A model generated the notes under the pieces. That model was not told where the DNA came from and did no database searches. It worked only from the letters and a program-made list of their open reading frames with translations. From positions 1-34,155 of the forward strand of contig JACWAD010000079.1 in NCBI GenBank assembly GCA_014874175.1: a DNA stretch of 34,155 nucleotides, in the 5' to 3' direction. Both the position numbers and the translations under genes were made by a program. The DNA is from Thermoleophilia bacterium. GTDB lineage: Bacteria; Actinomycetota; Thermoleophilia; BMS3ABIN01. Below, one piece after another: positions 26,169-33,877 of the stretch; positions within the stretch are counted from its first letter, which is position 1, and the number at the start of each line of letters is the position of its first letter.

Positions 26169-27449
26169 TCGTTTCTCATAAACGGCGGCATTCCCCTGAC
26201 GGGCAGCGTCAGGATTTCAGGGGCCAAGAACTCCGCCCTGAAACTGATGGCCGCTTCCCTTCTCACCACGGAAAAAACGGTGCTTCACAACGTGCCGTTG
26301 ATTCAGGATGTCCTGACGATGGCGGAGGTGCTGCGGGAGCTGGGGGCCGCGGTTTCGTTTGAAGGCGGCCGCGTCGAGATTGACCCAGGCGCGGAGCTTT
26401 CACATACCGCCCCTTACGAGCTGGTGCGCAAAATGCGCGCCTCCATAATTGTGATGGGCCCGCTCCTGGCCCGGCTGGGGCAGGCCCGGGTGGCCATGCC
26501 CGGCGGCTGCAACATTGGCCCCCGCAAGATCGATTTTCACTTAAGCGGGCTTGAGAAACTGGGGGCAAGCATTAACGTCGAGCACGGTTTCATTAATGTG
26601 GAGTCCCGTGGCCTGACCGGGGATATCATCTGCCTTAATTATCCCAGCGTCGGCGCCACCGAGAACCTGATGATGGCAGCCGTGATGGCCAAAGGCCGCA
26701 CCGTGATTGAAGCTGCCGCACGCGAGCCGGAAATCATTGACCTGGCGAAATTCCTGACCTCGATGGGGGCGCGCATCAGCGGCGCCGGCTCGGACACCAT
26801 CATTATTGACGGCGTTGGCGGGCTTGGCGGGGCCGCGCATACAGTCATCCCCGACCGCATCGAGGCGGGCACCTTTATGGCCGCGGCCGCCGTCACCGGC
26901 GGCGACATCGTCATCGAGGATTTCAACCCTCTGCACCTGGAAATCTTTATCAGCAAGCTGCGCGCCATCGGTGTTGACATCAACGAGTTTGATCACAAAG
27001 TGCGCTGCCGGGGAGCGGAAAAATATCACAGCACTGACATTGCCACCCTGCCGTATCCGGGTTTTCCCACCGACCTGCAGGCGCCGGTTATGGTGCTGCT
27101 GTCGCTGGCTCAGGGCCACAGCATAGTCACTGAAAACGTTTTTGAGAACCGTTTTGTATTTGTTGACGAGATGAACAGGCTCGGGGCCGATATCCGCACC
27201 AGCGGACATCATGCCGTCGTGCATGGCGGCTGCCGGCTTGAGGGAGCCATCGTTGAGGCCACGGACCTGCGCGCCGGCGCCGCCCTGGTGCTGGCCGGGC
27301 TGGTGGCGGCAGGCACCACCGAGGTAAGGCGCATCGGCCATATCGACCGCGGTTACGAGAACCTCGAGCAGAAACTGAAGGCTCTCGGAGGCGACATCGA
27401 ACGGGTCGGCACCAAAGACCGCCAACCGCAGGCGGCCCCCTTCAATTGA
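26163..27449 (+). CDS. murA: UDP-N-acetylglucosamine 1-carboxyvinyltransferase
   Basis: MurA transfers enolpyruvate from PEP to UDP-GlcNAc, the first committed step of peptidoglycan synthesis. The 428-residue protein has SGAKNSALKLMAA (substrate Lys-Asn) and the active-site Cys116 in MPGGCNIGPRKID, the residue attacked by fosfomycin; it is not replaced by Asp. Start ATG 26163 begins MNSFLINGG, normal for the family, although the region ahead is heptamer repeat and lacks a ribosome-binding site. proB begins inside its stop codon. murA after the ATP synthase operon is an actinobacterial arrangement. Confidence 0.97.
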   Translation: MNSFLINGGIPLTGSVRISGAKNSALKLMAASLLTTEKTVLHNVPLIQDVLTMAEVLRELGAAVSFEGGRVEIDPGAELSHTAPYELVRKMRASIIVMGPLLARLGQARVAMPGGCNIGPRKIDFHLSGLEKLGASINVEHGFINVESRGLTGDIICLNYPSVGATENLMMAAVMAKGRTVIEAAAREPEIIDLAKFLTSMGARISGAGSDTIIIDGVGGLGGAAHTVIPDRIEAGTFMAAAAVTGGDIVIEDFNPLHLEIFISKLRAIGVDINEFDHKVRCRGAEKYHSTDIATLPYPGFPTDLQAPVMVLLSLAQGHSIVTENVFENRFVFVDEMNRLGADIRTSGHHAVVHGGCRLEGAIVEATDLRAGAALVLAGLVAAGTTEVRRIGHIDRGYENLEQKLKALGGDIERVGTKDRQPQAAPFN

Positions 27450-28615
27450 GCAGCAGCGGAAACGGAAGTCCCCGAAGCTCAACAGTCGTCGTTGTCAAAT
27501 TCGGCAGCAATACCCTCACCGACGGGCAGGGCCGCCTGCGTGCAGAGGAAATGTCGCGCGGCGCCGGCGAGATCGCGGCCATGGCCAAAGGTGGGGCCAG
27601 GGTGCTCGTGGTTACCTCCGGGGCGATATCCTGTGGGCTGGGCCTTTTGCCAGGCGGCGGCAGGCCCACAGAAACAGTGGAGCTGCAGGCGGTATCTGCA
27701 GTGGGCCAGGGGCTGCTCTATGAGCGCTACCGGCGGCTGTTTGACGCCGCCGGCATCACAACGGCCCAGGTCCTGCTCACCTCTTTTGATATCGAGGCGC
27801 GCAGCCAGTACTTAAGCGCGCGCGGGACGCTAAAAAAACTGCTTGAGTGGCGGATCGTTCCCATCATTAACGAGAATGACACCACTTCCCCAGAGGAGAT
27901 ACGCTTCGGGGACAACGATTTCCTGGCGGCCCAGGTTGCCATCCTGGTCAAAGCGGATCTGTTGCTATTGCTCACCGATACGGAGGGGTTGTATACTAGT
28001 GACCCCGCCGTGGACCCCAACGCCAGGCTTGTCGAAGAAGTGAGTGACTGGTCCCTGCTTGACCGCATTGAGGCGGGCGGGGCTTTAAGCAGCGTTGGCT
28101 CCGGCGGTATGAAAAGCAAGGTCGTGGCCGCCGAGATGGCGACGTCGGCGGGCATAGAAGTTATCATCGCCAGCGGCCTGCGGCCCGGCGTGATCACGGT
28201 TGCGGCTGCTGGCGAGAAAGTTGGCACCAGGTTTCATCCCCTCAAGTCATCCATCAGCAGCTTCAAGCTGTGGTTAAAGTACGGCCGGCCCAGCGCCGGG
28301 GCCATCGTGGTGGATGCGGGCGCAGCTGCGGCTCTCACGGAGCGGGGAGGAAGCCTGCTGGCGGCGGGTATCACCGCTGTGGAGGGGGATTTTTCCGCCG
28401 GCGAGGCGGTGGACGTTTTTCGCGCCGCCGACCGCGCCCATATCGGCAAGGGCATTAGCGCTTACTCCGCGGCTGAGCTCGGTCAGATCAAGGGCATGCA
28501 CAGCAGCCAGGTCGCCCGCCTGATGCCGCATGGGAGCGAAGAAGTGATCCACCGCGATTATTTTGTTTTGGAGCTGGTCCCGAAAGGCGATTCGCAGGGG
28601 GCCGGTCCGGCATAA
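27446..28615 (+). CDS. proB: glutamate 5-kinase
   Basis: ProB phosphorylates glutamate, the first and feedback-controlled step of proline synthesis. The 389-residue protein has an amino-acid-kinase domain (VVVVKFGSNTLTD, VTSGAISCGLGLL, INENDTTSPEEIRFGDND, SVGSGGMKSKVVAA) and a C-terminal PUA domain (residues about 285-375, GAIVVDAGAAAALTERGGSLLA). TTG at 27446 overlaps the murA stop (TTGA), so translation is likely coupled. proA follows after 40 bases. obgE, which often precedes proB in actinobacteria, is absent here. Confidence 0.97.
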   Translation: MSSSGNGSPRSSTVVVVKFGSNTLTDGQGRLRAEEMSRGAGEIAAMAKGGARVLVVTSGAISCGLGLLPGGGRPTETVELQAVSAVGQGLLYERYRRLFDAAGITTAQVLLTSFDIEARSQYLSARGTLKKLLEWRIVPIINENDTTSPEEIRFGDNDFLAAQVAILVKADLLLLLTDTEGLYTSDPAVDPNARLVEEVSDWSLLDRIEAGGALSSVGSGGMKSKVVAAEMATSAGIEVIIASGLRPGVITVAAAGEKVGTRFHPLKSSISSFKLWLKYGRPSAGAIVVDAGAAAALTERGGSLLAAGITAVEGDFSAGEAVDVFRAADRAHIGKGISAYSAAELGQIKGMHSSQVARLMPHGSEEVIHRDYFVLELVPKGDSQGAGPA

Positions 28616-28655
28616 GATGCTTTTTTAAGATCATTGCTTGATGGAAGGATAGAAA

Positions 28656-29939
28656 TTGCCACAAGTTAAACGGAGAGACAAGACCCCGGTCAAGGACCTG
28701 TGCACCAGGGCCAGGGCGGCCTCGCTCCGGCTGGCAGCCATGTCCGGCAAACAGAAGAACAGGGCTCTGCTGGAGATAGCAGCGGCGCTGGAGCGGCGCA
28801 GGGGCGAAATCCTGAGGGAGAACCGCGACGACGTCAAAGAGGGAAAGGCCGCCCGCCTTTCGGGTGCGCTCCTGGACCGGCTGATGCTTGATGAGGACCG
28901 GATCAGAGAGATGGCGGCGGGAGTGCGCAAGCTGGCCCAGCTGCCGGATCCGGTGGGAGAGGTCGTGGAGGGAAAGCGCCTTCCCAACGGGCTTGAGCTG
29001 AAGAAGGTGCGGGTGCCGTTCGGCGTTGTCGCCGTCATCTATGAGGCCAGGCCCAACGTGACTACTGACGCCGCCGGGCTTTGCATCAAGACGGGCAATG
29101 CCGTCATCCTCAGGGGCGGAAGCGCCTCGCTTCACTCCATTCGCATGCTGACGGAGGTGATCAGCGGCGCCCTCATCGATGCCGGCTTTCCGCCCGACGC
29201 GGTTCTGCTGATTGAATCACGCGACCGCGCCCCTTTAAGGGAATTGCTCAGGATGAGGGAGTTTGTCGATATCGTCATTCCCCGCGGCGGCGAGGCGCTG
29301 AAAGAGTTCCTGGTCAAGAATTCCAACATCCCCGTGATCTACGCTGCCGGCGGCAACTGCCACGTATATGTTGATGCCGGCGCCGATCTGGAAAAGGCGG
29401 CGGCCATAACTGTGAATGCGAAAGTGCAGCGCCCCGGAGTGTGCAACGCTGCCGAGACGCTGCTTGTCCATAAGGATATTGCACCCGCATTTGCGCCTCT
29501 TGTTGCCGGGGAGCTGGCTGCCCGCGGCGTAAAGCTGTTTGTGACGCCGGAATTCAGGGAGATGGCGGGTGACAAGGCCAAAGGGATGGAGAAGGCAACA
29601 GAAGAGCATTTCGTCACCGAGTTCCTCGATTTAAAGATGGCCGTGAAGGTCGTTGACAGCCTGGATGAAGCAGTTGAACACATCGCCCGGTACGGCACGG
29701 GCCACTCCGAGGCCATCGTGACAGAGGACCTGGTGGCTGCGCGCGCCTTTGCCGACCGCGTCGATGCCGCCTGCGTCTACATCAACGCTTCCACCAGGTT
29801 TACAGACGGGGGCCAGTTCGGCATGGGCGCCGAGATCGGCATCAGCACGCAAAAACTGCATGCCCGTGGCCCCCTGGGCCTGCGTGAGCTGACGTCCACG
29901 AAGTATGTGATTACGGGTGAGGGACAGGTGAGGACATAA
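28656..29939 (+). CDS. proA: glutamate-5-semialdehyde dehydrogenase
   Basis: ProA reduces glutamyl 5-phosphate with NADPH to the semialdehyde that cyclises to pyrroline-5-carboxylate. The 427-residue protein has the aldehyde-dehydrogenase fold with VPFGVVAVIYEARPNVT, KTGNAVILRGGSAS and the catalytic Cys263 in VQRPGVCNAAETLLV. TTG at 28656 has AAGGA upstream; an N-terminal extension of about 15 basic residues precedes the conserved part. It forms one unit with proB. Confidence 0.97.
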   Translation: MPQVKRRDKTPVKDLCTRARAASLRLAAMSGKQKNRALLEIAAALERRRGEILRENRDDVKEGKAARLSGALLDRLMLDEDRIREMAAGVRKLAQLPDPVGEVVEGKRLPNGLELKKVRVPFGVVAVIYEARPNVTTDAAGLCIKTGNAVILRGGSASLHSIRMLTEVISGALIDAGFPPDAVLLIESRDRAPLRELLRMREFVDIVIPRGGEALKEFLVKNSNIPVIYAAGGNCHVYVDAGADLEKAAAITVNAKVQRPGVCNAAETLLVHKDIAPAFAPLVAGELAARGVKLFVTPEFREMAGDKAKGMEKATEEHFVTEFLDLKMAVKVVDSLDEAVEHIARYGTGHSEAIVTEDLVAARAFADRVDAACVYINASTRFTDGGQFGMGAEIGISTQKLHARGPLGLRELTSTKYVITGEGQVRT

Positions 29940-29946
29940 CCATTAG

Positions 29947-30012
29947 CGTTTCACGTTTAACGTTTCACGTTCCACGTATTTTTGTGATTCGTTAAACGTG
30001 AAATGTGAAACG
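29947..30012. repeat. CGTTTCA heptamer array with inverted partner, before nadD
   Basis: Units CGTTTCA, CGTTTAA, CGTTTCA, CGTTCCA start at 29947, 29954, 29961 and 29968. An inverted array GTGATTC, GTTAAAC, GTGAAAT, GTGAAAC runs from 29984, so the transcript can form a hairpin of about 25 bp around a short loop. GAGGG follows at once and serves as the nadD ribosome-binding site, so folding could limit access to it. Confidence 0.85.
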
Positions 30013-30019
30013 AGGGTTT

Positions 30020-30619
30020 ATGAAGTTAGCCATCATGGGCGGCACCTTCAACCCGGTTCACATTGGCCATCTGGTTTGCGCTGAGGAGGCCGTTTCCCAT
30101 TTCGGGCTGGACCAGGTCTTGTTCATGCCCGCCGGCCGGCCGGCCCACAAGGAGATTCTCAGCGGAGCCGGTCCCGAGGACCGCTACCGGATGTGCGCCA
30201 TCGCCATTTCCGGAAACCCGGGCTTTGATGTCTCGCGCTACGAGCTTGACAGGAAGCAGGTAAGTTACACGGTGGAAACCGTGCGCCACTTCCGCCGGCA
30301 ACTGCCGCAGGCGGAGCTTTGCTTTGTCACCGGCGCCGACGCCGTGCTCGAGATACTGGAGTGGAAGGACCCGGGGGAACTGCTGAGGATGGCGACCCTG
30401 ATCGCCGCCACCCGCCCCGGTTATCCCCTGGACCGGATTTCTGCGACCCTGGACCGGTTTCTGACAGAGAACAGGGTGAAGATCATGGAGATACCAGGAA
30501 TAGGCGTATCATCAACAATGATCAGGCAGCGGGTTTCCCAGAGAAAGTCGATCAGGTACCTTGTTCCCGAGGGCGTTCGCAGCTACATTGAAAAGGAAGG
30601 GCTATACCGTCAAGAATAA
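30020..30619 (+). CDS. nadD: nicotinate-nucleotide adenylyltransferase
   Basis: NadD joins nicotinate mononucleotide and ATP to make deamido-NAD. The 199-residue protein has the nucleotidyl-transferase motif GGTFNPVHIGHL at residues 7-18, FMPAGRPAHK, and the C-terminal VSSTMIRQR (ISSTxIR-type). ATG at 30020 sits three to four bases after GAGGG and begins MKLAIMGGTFNP; the GTG at 30005 lies inside the repeat and is less likely. It starts a conserved actinobacterial set: nadD, LCP/LytR_C-like protein, rsfS. Confidence 0.97.
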   Translation: MKLAIMGGTFNPVHIGHLVCAEEAVSHFGLDQVLFMPAGRPAHKEILSGAGPEDRYRMCAIAISGNPGFDVSRYELDRKQVSYTVETVRHFRRQLPQAELCFVTGADAVLEILEWKDPGELLRMATLIAATRPGYPLDRISATLDRFLTENRVKIMEIPGIGVSSTMIRQRVSQRKSIRYLVPEGVRSYIEKEGLYRQE

Positions 30620-31830
30620 ATCCCGGGCACAGCGATCTCTTCGCCGGCCCCTCCGCGGGGACGGGTTTACGTAAATCCGGCTACCGCAGCCAGAGGCTGG
30701 CAAGACGGCGCCAGGCAAGACAGAAGCGGCTGGCTCTCTACATTTTGATTGCGGGAATAGCCGCTGCCACAGCCGCATTTGCCGCAATCTTTCTGCTGGC
30801 AAGATCCCGGGGGGGCGGCCAGGCGGCGCCTCCGGCCGCCGCGCCCGGCACGGGCGGCGTAATTGTGACCGGATCCAGCCCCGGGGGGAAGCTGAGCCAG
30901 ATCCTGCTCGTATCTCCGGACGGCCGGGGCGGCTACAGCGTTTACACGCTTCCGGCCCGCACCGTGGCCGATACGCCTGGGCACGGCTTTCAGCAGTTGG
31001 GGGCGGCCCTGGGCCTGGGCGGCCAGCCGCTCCTGGACCAGACTGTCGCCAACCTGCTCCAGGCGCCGGTCCGTTATCACTTGAGCTTCGACTGGGGCGT
31101 GCTGGAATATCTCGCCGGGCAGGCGGGCACCATTGACTTTAAATCTGACCGTCCGCTAAGCAGCACGGACGGCGCCGTCAGCCTGGCGGCGGGAGACAAC
31201 CAGGAAAGCCCCGACGAGGCAATCTCGTATCTGAATGACTCAGCGGATGATGGCGGCGCCGGCCCCCAGATCCAGGCCCTGTTTTATCGCGGCCTCCTGG
31301 GCGGCATCGCGGGAAAGCCGGGGCTGGACCGGCGCAGCCTGGCCCGGGACTTGTACGGGCGCGTAAAGACTGACATGAGTGAAGACAGTTTCGTATCCCT
31401 GTTTACCGCCATGACCGGCCCGGGACGGCCGTCTGGAGTCTGGCCCCTGCCGGTTAAGCAGGCCGGCAGCGGCCAGTCGTGGTACCTGGAGCCTGAGCCC
31501 GATGAGCTTGCCGCGCTCTTGTCGGGCTCGCCGGTAAACTCGGCTTTTTCCCTAGAGATTCGCAGGGGCACCGCCGGCCAGGCCCTGGCTGGCGCCGCCG
31601 CCGCCCGGCTGGCGCCGCTTCGCTTCACAATGGTGCCCGCGGCCAGCCAGCCGGGAGTAGGTTTCGACAACACCCAGATCAGGTGCGGCAGCGACGCCAT
31701 CGGGCCCAGCAACCAGATCCATGACCTGCTGGGCAAGGGAACCGTCATCAAGGACGATACCCTCCAAAAGCGGCAAATCATTGTTATCATTGGAAGTGAC
31801 CTTACTTTGCAGGATCTGCAGAAACAATAG
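30604..31830 (+). CDS. LCP/LytR_C-like membrane protein, start codon unclear
   Basis: The protein has a basic cytoplasmic part (RSQRLARRRQARQKR), one transmembrane helix (ILIAGIAAATAAFAAIFLLA), a weak LytR-CpsA-Psr-like domain (ILLVSPD...YTLPARTVADTPGHGF...LLDQTVANLL), and a LytR_C-like end (FSLEIRRGTAG...LLGKGTVIKDDTLQK...IIVIIGSDL). LCP enzymes link wall polymers to peptidoglycan, but the catalytic Arg pattern is not preserved, so activity is doubtful. The first TTG (30745) lies within the membrane helix. GC-rich third positions show that coding extends upstream to about 30620, yet no ATG, GTG or TTG exists there before the in-frame TGA at 30589. AUA at 30604, six bases after AAGGA, is my best guess; AUA 30616 is an alternative. 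Confidence 0.8.
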   Translation: MPSRINPGHSDLFAGPSAGTGLRKSGYRSQRLARRRQARQKRLALYILIAGIAAATAAFAAIFLLARSRGGGQAAPPAAAPGTGGVIVTGSSPGGKLSQILLVSPDGRGGYSVYTLPARTVADTPGHGFQQLGAALGLGGQPLLDQTVANLLQAPVRYHLSFDWGVLEYLAGQAGTIDFKSDRPLSSTDGAVSLAAGDNQESPDEAISYLNDSADDGGAGPQIQALFYRGLLGGIAGKPGLDRRSLARDLYGRVKTDMSEDSFVSLFTAMTGPGRPSGVWPLPVKQAGSGQSWYLEPEPDELAALLSGSPVNSAFSLEIRRGTAGQALAGAAAARLAPLRFTMVPAASQPGVGFDNTQIRCGSDAIGPSNQIHDLLGKGTVIKDDTLQKRQIIVIIGSDLTLQDLQKQ

Positions 31831-31857
31831 CCGGGACAAAGCAACAGCCGGGGACAC

Positions 31858-32211
31858 ATACTGAAAAGCGATAAACTAGCCACAGAGATTGCCGCAGTGG
31901 CCGCCGGGAAGAAGGCGGAGGAGATAATCATCCTGACAATGAAGGACGTTTGCTCCTTTACCGATTTCTTTGTAATTATGACTGCCCGTAATCCCCGCCA
32001 GGCAAGGGCGGTCGCGGACGATATCCGCCGGCAAATGAAAAAGGCGGGCTGCTCTCCCCTTCACGTGGAAGGCGAGGCCCGCGGCGACTGGATCTTGATG
32101 GATTATTTAAACGTGGTTGTCCATGTCTTCTCGCCAGCGGCGCGCGATTTCTTCCGCCTTGAAGTTTTATGGAAAGACGCGCCCCGGCTGGAAGCAGCCC
32201 GGGCACGGTGA
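31858..32211 (+). CDS. rsfS: ribosomal silencing factor RsfS, non-canonical start
   Basis: RsfS binds ribosomal protein L14 and keeps subunits apart when nutrients are scarce. The sequence AAGKKAEEIIILTMKDVCSFTDFFVIMTARNPRQARAVADDI and GDWILMDYLNVVVHVFSPAARDFFRLEVLW match the family. The first GTG in frame (31897) would cut off the N-terminal helix, which is present upstream as LKSDKLATEIAAV. The only candidates at its head are AUA at 31858 and CUG at 31861, three and six bases after GGGGA; CUG has the better spacing. Back to the in-frame TAG at 31828 there is no ATG, GTG or TTG. With either start the length, about 117 residues, is normal. Confidence 0.92.
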   Translation: MLKSDKLATEIAAVAAGKKAEEIIILTMKDVCSFTDFFVIMTARNPRQARAVADDIRRQMKKAGCSPLHVEGEARGDWILMDYLNVVVHVFSPAARDFFRLEVLWKDAPRLEAARAR

Positions 32212-32224
32212 AGGTGGCAGCGGC

Positions 32225-33235
32225 ATGAATTCCCGTGAGCGGTTCCTGGCAGTTCTCGCCGGCGAGGCGCCCGACATGGTCCCGGTGGTTCCCGTTCTCG
32301 ACGGTTATTTTGCTCCCAAGGTAATAGGCCGTCCCTCCGACCTGTGCTGGCTGGACGGCAACTGCCTGGTTGAGACCCTTGCTGCTGCCCAGCGGACATT
32401 TGGTTACGACGGGGCCGTGGCGGAGATGGGCCTGGGGCCGCATCCCAACGTGCTCGGCTGCCGGGTCGAGGTTGAAGGCAACCAGGTGCCGCTGGTGGTT
32501 GAGACACTGGTCGAAGAGGCGCGCGACCTCGCCAAAATTGCTGTCCCGGATCCATGGCGGGACGGCAAGATGGAGCCGGTCAGGGGCCTGGCCCGCGAGC
32601 TGGGCAGGGACGTTGCCATCCTGGGATGGGTTCGCTCTCCCTTTGAGTATGCCGCCACCGTCCGCGGCCTGGCTGACTTTTTTGCTGACTTTTACCGCAA
32701 CCCCGGCTTTGCTCACGATCTCATCAGGGCCTGCCTGCCGGCGACGCTGGCGGTGGGCAGAGCCCTTGTCGAAGCGGGAGCCGACGCTATTGTCATGAAG
32801 GACTCTTTTGCCTCCACCAGCATGATTTCTCCGGATCATTACCGCGAGTTCGCCTTTCCGGCAGAGGCTCAGGCAATTTCAGAGCTTGGGCGTCAGGCGC
32901 CGGTTATCCTTCATGTCTGCCGCAACAGCATGCCTATCCTGCCGCAAATGGCTGCGACGGGCGCCGCCGCGCTTGAGATTGATTCGCCGGTAGACCTGGC
33001 GCTGGCCCGGGAAGCCGTTGGTGAAGGGGTGGCGCTAAAGGGAAACATTGACGCCGTCTCGGTCATGGAGAAGGGGTCCCCCGCCGATGTGGAAATGGCC
33101 GTGAAGGCCGCGATGGAGGCAGCCAAGGCAGGCAGGCGCTTTATACTTAGCACAGGGGACTCGATCCCCGTCAGTGCGCCGTCAGATAACGTGGCCGCGC
33201 TGGTCAATTCCGGCAGGAAGTACGGAAAGTATTAG
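32225..33235 (+). CDS. UroD/MtaA-family corrinoid methyltransferase
   Basis: A 336-residue TIM-barrel protein of the uroporphyrinogen-decarboxylase superfamily, nearer MtaA/CmuA-type methyltransferases than true HemE, as judged by MNSRERFLAVLAGEAPDMVP and the partner gene. Such enzymes move methyl groups to or from a corrinoid protein. The zinc motif H230-V-C232 (ILHVCRNSMPIL) is present. The third zinc ligand, a Cys in the usual GDC/GC-x-IP segment near the C-terminus, is replaced here (G311-D-S-I-P). ATG 32225 has AAGGTGG eight bases upstream. The substrate cannot be named. The corrinoid protein gene follows after three bases. Confidence 0.88.
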   Translation: MNSRERFLAVLAGEAPDMVPVVPVLDGYFAPKVIGRPSDLCWLDGNCLVETLAAAQRTFGYDGAVAEMGLGPHPNVLGCRVEVEGNQVPLVVETLVEEARDLAKIAVPDPWRDGKMEPVRGLARELGRDVAILGWVRSPFEYAATVRGLADFFADFYRNPGFAHDLIRACLPATLAVGRALVEAGADAIVMKDSFASTSMISPDHYREFAFPAEAQAISELGRQAPVILHVCRNSMPILPQMAATGAAALEIDSPVDLALAREAVGEGVALKGNIDAVSVMEKGSPADVEMAVKAAMEAAKAGRRFILSTGDSIPVSAPSDNVAALVNSGRKYGKY

Positions 33236-33238
33236 ACT

Positions 33239-33877
33239 ATGGAGCTTCTGGACAGGTTCCGGCAGGCGCTGGTTGACGGCGACGCCGATGAGGCCGGCCG
33301 CCTGGGAGGCGAAATTGCGGCCGGGACGGCGTATTCTGCCGACCGTATCCTTGCCGTCCTGTCTGCGGCGATGGGGGAGGTTGGCGCCAGGTACGAGACG
33401 GGGGAATATTTCATCCCCGAGATGCTGCGCTCGGCGGCTGCCGTGGAGGCGGCGCTTCAGGTGCTGGACCCCTACCTGTTCAGGCAGCGGCAGGAGAAGG
33501 CCGGCGTGGTGGTGATGGGCACCGTCAGGGGCGATGTCCACAACATCGGCAAGAATATCATTGTCTCCGCGCTTAGAGCCGCCGGCTACAAGGTTTATGA
33601 CTTGGGCGTCAATGTCCCGGCGGCGAAATTTGCCGCCAGGATTGAGGAAGTTGGAGCCGACCTGCTGCTGCTCTCCGCTTTCACCACATCGACCAAGCAG
33701 GCGCTCATTGATGTCGTTTCCACGCTTGAAGAAGCAGGCCTGCGCGGCCGGGTCAAGATAGTGTCCGGCGGCGCCGCCCACTCGCCCGAACTGGCCCGCG
33801 AAGTGGGAGTGGACGCGTTCGCCGGCGATGTCAAAAGCACGCTGGCCGTCTGCCGGGAGCTGATGGGCGGCAGTTGA
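33239..33877 (+). CDS. corrinoid (B12-binding) methyltransferase protein
   Basis: A 212-residue methyl carrier of the MtbC/MtaC type. Residues 1-85 form the four-helix cap (B12-binding-2), with YFIPEMLRSA, and residues 87-212 the Rossmann B12-binding domain with GTVRGDVHNIGKN, where His101 would be the lower cobalt ligand (DxHxxG). VSGGAAHSPELAREVGVDAFAGD is the typical C-terminal strand-loop. ATG 33239 comes three bases after the methyltransferase stop codon, so the two are one unit. The DVHN in place of the more common DxHD is a small variation. It ends at a stop two bases before IS30-like sequence begins. Confidence 0.95.
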   Translation: MELLDRFRQALVDGDADEAGRLGGEIAAGTAYSADRILAVLSAAMGEVGARYETGEYFIPEMLRSAAAVEAALQVLDPYLFRQRQEKAGVVVMGTVRGDVHNIGKNIIVSALRAAGYKVYDLGVNVPAAKFAARIEEVGADLLLLSAFTTSTKQALIDVVSTLEEAGLRGRVKIVSGGAAHSPELAREVGVDAFAGDVKSTLAVCRELMGGS

